From Simmondsia chinensis (taxonomy: Eukaryota; Streptophyta; Magnoliopsida; Caryophyllales; Simmondsiaceae): 64,000 bases of DNA. Shown here one piece after another: positions 58,465-64,000 of this stretch. Each line of letters starts with the position of its first letter. Position 1 is the first letter of the stretch. The notes under the pieces are model-generated. The model had not been told where the DNA came from, made no database searches, and saw nothing but the letters and a program-made list of their open reading frames with translations. Where the stretch lies: positions 1,121,001 to 1,185,000 of the forward strand of contig JAGTTD010000015.1 in the NCBI GenBank assembly GCA_018398585.1, given 5' to 3'. A program made the translations under genes and the position numbers.

Positions 58465-60425
58465 TATATGTATCCTATATCATACAACAACAATAACAGT
58501 CCCAGTGCCTCGCGGCTCCCGCAAAAAGCAGGGTCGGGGGGGGGGGGGGGGGTGATGTATGCAGCCTTCCCCTTCCGTGGAAAGGAGACTGTTTCCGGGG
58601 ACCCCCAACCTGAAGTAATTGAGTGCCTGCAAATAGACCACCAATTAATTACTCCTGAATTTTGAGGAAAAAGACGAAGAAGATGCAAAAGGGGAAGAAA
58701 AGAAGAAGAAGAAGCATAATCACTAGAGATACTATCTGCCTAATGATCTTAAACTACCAGTCGCCCTTTGTACTATTCTACTTTGCCACTTCCGCTACCC
58801 CTCCAACATGCTCTATCTGAGGCCATCTCTTCCCTTAGGTTTAGGTGGGTTAGATCTTGACAAATTGTCTCCAACCAGCTCTTCCTTGGTCTGCCCCTTC
58901 CTCTTCTGCCTAGTGTCGTGTGAAGCTGTTCACACCTCCTAACTGGGGTTATAGTCGGTCTCCTACTAACATGACTAAACCATCTTAGGCGGTGCTCCCT
59001 CAATTTATCCTCTATCGAGGCTACACCCAACTTACCTTGTATCACCTCATACCTAATCCTATCTTTCCTTGTGTGGCCACACATCCAGCGCAACATCCTC
59101 ATCTCTGCCACCTTCATCCTCTGTGTTTGATTTTGTTTCATTGGTCTACACTACGCTCCATATAGCATAGCCGGTCTCACTACCGTCCTATAGTATTTTC
59201 CCTTTAACTTTAGTGGGAACTTTCTGTCACACAGCACCCCGGATGCCATCCTTCACTTCTGCCAGCCTACTTTAATCCTGTTGCTGACATCCTCATCCAC
59301 TTCACCATTTTGGTGTATCATGGATCCCAGGTATTTGAAGCTGTCCTTACTCGGTACGGTTTCTGATTCGATCTTAACCTCCTCTGTAGTCGTGGTGGGC
59401 TGATCGAATTTGAATTCCACGTACTCCGTCTTTGATCTACTAATCCTTAAACCCTTCGATTCTAAAGCACCTCTCCACCGTTCCAACTTCTCGTTTATGT
59501 CCGCTCGGGATTCCCCTACCAGAACTATGCCGTCTGCAAAAAGCATACGCCAAGGTACCTCCCCTTGGATATGTCTAGTGAGCTCATCCATCACTAGAAT
59601 GAATAGGAAGGGACTCAAGGCAGAGCCCTGGTGCACCCCAACTGTGATAGAGAAAGTGTCTGTCTCCCCTTCCCCTGTGCGCACACTAGTGTGTGCCTCT
59701 TCATACATGTCCCTAATGACACGTATATAAGGTATTGGGATTCCTCTCCTACCCAACACCCTCCACAGTACCTCTCTTGGTACTCTATCATATGCTTTCT
59801 CCAAATCGATGAAGACCATGTGGAGATCCTTTTGTCTCTCTCTATATTGCTCTACCGTTTGCCGTAGAAGGTGGATGGCTTCCATTGTTGATCTCCCGGG
59901 TATGAACCCAAACTGGTTTTAGGTCACTTCCGTCTGTTGTCGTAGTCTCCTTTCTATGACTCACTCCCACAACTTGAGGGTGTGACTCATTAGTTTGATC
60001 CCCCGGTAATTGGCGCAGTTTTGGATGTCGCCCTTGTTCTTATAGATAGGGACCAGTGTGCTCTTCCGCCATTCGTCTGGCATCTTGTTCCCTATTAAGA
60101 TTTGGTTAAAGAGTTTCGTCAGCCAGCTAATACCCCTCTGTCCGAGGCATTTCCATGCCTCGATGGGTATCCCATCTGGGCCAACTGCTCTTCCCCTGCC
60201 CATATGTTTTAGAGCTTCCTTGATCTCCTCTTGGGTAATTTGCTCATAATAGCCTTCATTCTGCTCCTCCCCCGAAGGCTCTAAATCCCCAAGATCTATC
60301 TCTGCGTTTCCCTGGTTGTTGAACAGATCGTGGATGTAGTCTTTCCACCTAGCTTTAATTAGGTTCCCTTCCGCTAGCACCTGCCCATCTTCTCCTTTTA
60401 TGCATTATATGTATCCTATATCATA
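58465..60425 (-). mobile_element. 5'-truncated RTE-type LINE with 20-bp TSD
   Basis: A 1.9-kb body (58485-60405, minus) lies between perfect copies of TATATGTATCCTATATCATA (58465-58484, 60406-60425). It encodes a non-LTR reverse transcriptase: [66 protein letters not shown], then the conserved C-terminal part through GRRGRGRPRKSW. Four in-frame stops (near 59960, 59905, 59252, 59155) and FADG in place of the catalytic FADD show it is dead. The 5' end, including the endonuclease, is missing. The 3' UTR ends in the shared tail with a long C run and (TTG)n. It closely resembles plant RTE LINEs and is the likely source of the SINE tails. Confidence 0.87.
58538..58553. repeat. poly-G tract in LINE tail
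   Basis: A G run of about 16 on the plus strand (C run on the element strand) lies within the 3' tail. The same position is expanded to C runs at 43215 and 4980, so this is a hypermutable site of the tail. Confidence 0.8.
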
Positions 60426-62996
60426 ATGCAATAATTTCTTTTGTCCAAAAATGCTAACATGACACATTTTTTGATAATATATAAGTAATTTTTATTAAAA
60501 TGTGGATAATCTTTTGATAATATGATATTTATACCACATCAGTTTTTTGGAAGAAATTAGCCGAATTTTTATGAAAATTTACCATATTTTAACACAGTAT
60601 ATACATAAGTGATAAAATTCTTATCTTATGACACCTCATTGTATATAATAAAATGACAGAATATTTACATGATAAATGCTCAAATTTTAGAATACTTAAA
60701 AAATAATTTTCCTAATTTATACAACTTTGATAGTTAACTTTTTATTTTGTTACTTCATATATGTTGTATTATTACTTATGTTGTTCTATAAAATGATTGG
60801 TGAAAACGTTTTTTTAAAACATACACGAAGACATTACAATGGGGAATTAAGTTTTCCTTTGAAACAAACAACGGAAAACCCCAATCGGAATTTATATTTC
60901 CTTAGAAAACCTTTTCCCAAAAAAAATCAATTCCTAGATTCTACTTTTCCGTCAAAATAAACGGAGCCTAAGTGTAACTGGGCGAGAGTAGTACCAGGAT
61001 GGGTAACCTCTTGGGAAGTCCTCACCCCTCAGGTTGGAGGGTATTCGGAAATAGCCTCTCTCAGGATGACGCCTTGAAGGGGGAAGGTTACGTACATCCT
61101 TCCCCCTAAACCCTGCTTAACGCCTCGAAGTTAAGTAGTTAATTAAGCTTATCTGTTGATATCTTCTTTTTTACAACTCTAATATATGTTTTTATCATGA
61201 AACTTATTGGCACTAGACAAAATATTTAAATAAGTTTGTTAAATTTCATCAAGACTTAGGCCCATCCCACAAAGTTTAAACATGTACGCACTAGACTTAT
61301 ATATTTTTTGTTGATCTAATCTTTCACATGAGATTTTGATATAAACCTCACACGTGGAGTCTTTAATAAAGTTGAAAGATTGATCTCTTTTAACCAATAT
61401 GAAATTTAATTAATTAAATTACTCACATGTAAAATTTTTAACAAGTATGATGACTGCATGGTCAAATACTCAAACGAATCATTCTTTAATAAGGTGTTGA
61501 CTGACATGCGCGCCATACACGTGTGGCGCATGTACAACTTGATGACTAATGTGATGGAGTTCAACCAAGTGCTAAGTCAGTGATTGTAGCCAGAGTTTAA
61601 AATCGGCGATAAGTCAACTTCCTAGTTGTTGTAGTGGGAGAATTGGGGGGGAGAGTATTAACGGCCAATTGTAATATAAGGTATGCTGAAACAAACGATT
61701 TGAGTTGAGTTTAGTACCTTTGTTGGTGATAATTAGTGTCTAAAATCGATAGTAAGCTGATGTTTAAAATCGATGATAAATCTTATGAGCTCGAGTTCAG
61801 TCTAAGCCTTTATTCAAATTTCAAACCTTTATTTGTACTAAATTTGATAAGATATTAATATGTACGATACTTGGATTGACTCAGCTCTTTAGCATAATTG
61901 AGTCCAGTCGAGCTCCCTGTATATCGGCACGTTGGGCTCATTATTGACCCAAGTCAAGCTCATACTTGACCGAAGTTTGCTATCTAGTTGAGCTATTTAT
62001 GTTACTATTGAGTTGTTATCGAACCATTTTTTTCGCTAATATGGAGTCGTTAATAAACCCTTAATGATCCATTGTCAAATTGTTGGCGAACATTAATGAG
62101 TACAACACCCCTCTCTTCGGCTTGCTAATCTTATTGAGCCTACTCAAACTTATATTGAGTTCCTATAACGAATAAGAACGAAGCCTAATAGATTTAGAAC
62201 ATAAGTAGTTCATCGAATGTTTAGTACGTTTATCTCCTTTGCATGTCCAAGTTTACCTTGATATAGTTCGCATATGTGACATTTATATATCAGTCTAGTG
62301 AAAATATTATTTCAAAATGAACTAAGGTTATCTCGGATTTTGGATTAGCTTGAATGGGGTCTTGTTCAAGTTAGACTTGAGTTATGTAGAGTTATTTCAG
62401 GTTTGAGTTATCTTCGATTTTGGATCTCTGTTGGTTTCGATTTCCAACTTTAAATTAGATGAGGTTACATTCAAGTCAGGTAAGACACATTTGGATTTGA
62501 GTCAATCAAGTAAGGTCATTTGAGTTTTAGGTCAAATTTAGATGAGGCCAGGTGTTTGAGTTTCCAGCCATCTTATTATTCAAGTTAATTGAGTTAGACC
62601 ATTTTAATGTCGGATAAATAGAGTTAATGTATAATTAGAATTCTTTCCCCACCCGAGGAATTGGAATATGCGATTTTTAATTAAAACCTAATTTTATAGA
62701 ATTAAACACTGAAATTATATTTTTAATTCCAACAAGTAAATCAAATGAACATATTGAAAATATAGATTTCAATTCCAGTCTCCACCCAATTTTGAGGCTC
62801 TAATTTCATGCGAAACGTAAGTTAATTGTTTTTATAATTCACATTTTTTTGAGATTTCTTAACGACGTACGAGACCACTGCCTTCTACGACCAGAATACG
62901 ACGGCGGCGCTGCCACTACAACCAGATGCTCCTCCGCCTCTGCTTGATGGAAGTGAGTATATTAATATTGCACTCAATTTATATATACAACATACG

Positions 62997-63545
62997 TAAC
63001 AAAAAGTGATCGGTTATACATGAACTTTACATGTAAGTCTAACAAAAATCTCGTATAGAAGCTGTGAGGTGAGGAGATCGATATATGACCTAGTGAGTTA
63101 CTTCACATTATATTAATTGGTTTTATGGTAGAGCCCTATTTGGACTTATATGTGGATCTCATATGTGCCAATTCCGTCAGTCGGGCCCGAAAGGCCTGTA
63201 ACATGGTATCAGAGAGTGAGGGGATAATCCCGGGCTCTTGTTTACGCACTGTCTCCTCGTGAAAAAGGGGTGCATTTGAGTTTGTTGCACAAAGGATCTT
63301 TCCAATAGTTGGATCTATTTAGATGCGTTTATCGTAGGGTCACATGTGAGGGGAGTGTTCAAGATTTTACATGTGAATCTAGTGAGAATCCCACGTAGGA
63401 GTTAAAAGAATGAAGAGATTAATATTTAAGTCAAGTGAGTTATTCCACCTAATGCCAATTGGTTTTAGGATGGAATTTCACTTGAACTTATATGTGGATC
63501 TTATGTGTGCCAACTTCGTGGGTCGAGTCTACAGGCTTATATTTA
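62997..63545 (+). mobile_element. TRIM retrotransposon, copy in the duplicated block
   Basis: Left LTR ends at 63203 (CA), then TGGTATCAGAG (63204-63214). The right LTR starts TGTTCAAG at 63356 after gtgaggggag. It is the duplicate of the element at 41756-42291 and differs by scattered substitutions. Confidence 0.75.
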
Positions 63546-63826
63546 GCCCTCATTATGCTTATTTTCGTTGCCCAATTAAACCCCAGATTGGGGTGTAATA
63601 GAGGGAGGGAAAAGTTCTAAAAAAATTTGGATAATTTTCTACTTGGTTTACTATAACGCTCATTACTCTCACCGCTTTACTCAATTGTAAATAGGGTTAA
63701 CCCATTTGCCCCTCTTTATCCTGATCCTTCTTTATTAAACATACACAAACAAGTAGGATAACCCTTGATCTTTTCCATCTTCACTTCCCTTTACCCATGA
63801 GAAATGTCTTGTATTAGGATTAAGGG

Positions 63827-64000
63827 TGTAAACGAACCAAACATTCAATAAACTACTCATCTTTGAAATTGCTTATGGCTCGTTTGTGTTTGTTATTGGA
63901 GCTCGTAGCTTATTGAGCCGAGTTTGAAGAAGGGGGTGCTCTGCTTGTTAGTGTTTGCAAACCGAGTTTGAAGAAGGGGTGCTCCGCTTCTTTATTTACT
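63827..64000. mobile_element. GAGCTC-rich TIR element, cut by window end
   Basis: Starts gggtgtaaacgaaccaaaca and matches 42549-42724 in the left copy of the duplication. The right end is outside the window. Confidence 0.65.

Larger units (their letters stand above)
57976..60968. mobile_element. Harbinger-like non-autonomous TIR element
   Basis: Ends GGCTCCGTTTGTTT (left) and AAATAAACGGAGCC (right) are inverted with one mismatch in 14 bases, and TAA flanks both sides (57973-57975, 60969-60971). A TAA duplication is typical of PIF/Harbinger elements. Without the nested LINE it would be about 1.05 kb, non-coding, with GGAAAA-rich subterminal text. Superfamily assignment rests on duplication length and termini only. 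Confidence 0.65.
57929..61112 (+). mobile_element. second 5S-derived SINE, interrupted by nested insertions
   Basis: The left part (57929-57975) reads accaacacgcaagcaccggg, cctattagaacttcgaagtt, aa. The right part (60972-61112) continues gtgtaactgggcgagagtag, taccaggatgggtaacctct, gggaagtcctc and then the tail caggttggagggtattcgg ... aaggttacgtacatcc ... aaaccctgctta. Joined, they give 5S rRNA from box A to box C plus RTE-type tail. The final (TTG)n end is missing because the element stops at the edge of a segmental duplication. A 3-kb insertion at TTAA separates the halves. Confidence 0.8.
61130..64000 (+). pseudogene. truncated segmental duplicate of the CRK-E ectodomain region
   Basis: From gttaattaagcttat (61136) to the window end the sequence follows 39823 to about 42724 closely. 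It includes the CRK-E second DUF26 exon (about 61447-61680), the short juxtamembrane exon (about 62870-62954) and the TRIM element. Exon 1a, the signal peptide and DUF26-1 are absent. About 130 bases of DUF26-2 (equivalent to 40238-40369) are deleted, removing the CTPILTASDC part of the cysteine motif. The acceptor of the short exon has changed from AAG to GAC. It cannot encode a receptor. It may continue into further kinase exons beyond the window. Confidence 0.85.

Overview
This is plant nuclear DNA, most likely from a eudicot. It is AT-rich and has long GT-AG introns, no operons, dense transposon debris (tRNA-type SINEs, TRIM-type mini-LTR elements, MITEs, a plant RTE-type LINE) and one expanded receptor-kinase family. 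I cannot name the species from sequence alone.

The gene content is a tandem array of cysteine-rich receptor-like kinases (CRKs, DUF26/Gnk2-type). The family plan is a signal peptide, two extracellular DUF26 domains (C-X8-C-X2-C), one membrane helix and a cytosolic Ser/Thr kinase. It is usually split as one ectodomain exon, a TM exon and five kinase exons. From left to right: an orphan kinase C-terminal scrap (2157-2264, -); CRK-A (4174-7365, +), a heavily frameshifted pseudogene; CRK-B (9041-11729, +), also a pseudogene; CRK-C (17055-23022, +), intact across 8 exons (626 aa); CRK-D (28528-35974, +), complete but with one nonsense codon just before the kinase APE motif; CRK-E (39378-48132, +), all domains present over 10 exons but with one nonsense codon and one damaged splice acceptor; CRK-F (50362-55898, -), intact across 7 exons (624 aa) and convergent with E. 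A truncated copy of the E ectodomain region lies at 61130-64000 and runs off the window. The two intact genes should be plasma-membrane kinases with VAVK, HRD and DFG residues in place. The others show successive stages of decay.

The most unusual content is mobile DNA. A 199-bp element at 51736-51934 is a 5S rRNA-derived sequence fused to a 3' tail ending in (TTG)n and flanked by a perfect 14-bp target-site duplication, so it behaves as a 5S-headed SINE. A second copy (57929-61112) is split by a TIR element, which is itself split by an RTE-type LINE with a 20-bp duplication. That LINE carries the same 3' tail as the SINE, so the window appears to hold both a 5S-SINE and its likely partner LINE. 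About ten more truncated tails are scattered through introns and spacers, and one supplies the stop codon and last residues of CRK-D.

A second theme is intron creation. CRK-C and CRK-E carry introns inside exons that are normally continuous in this family. Several start and end at duplicated AG|GT-like motifs, as expected if inserted DNA became spliced through its own target-site duplication. The spacers hold TRIM elements and solo LTRs, a GAGCTC-rich TIR family, hAT-, Mutator- and Harbinger-like MITEs, and a few tandem duplications.
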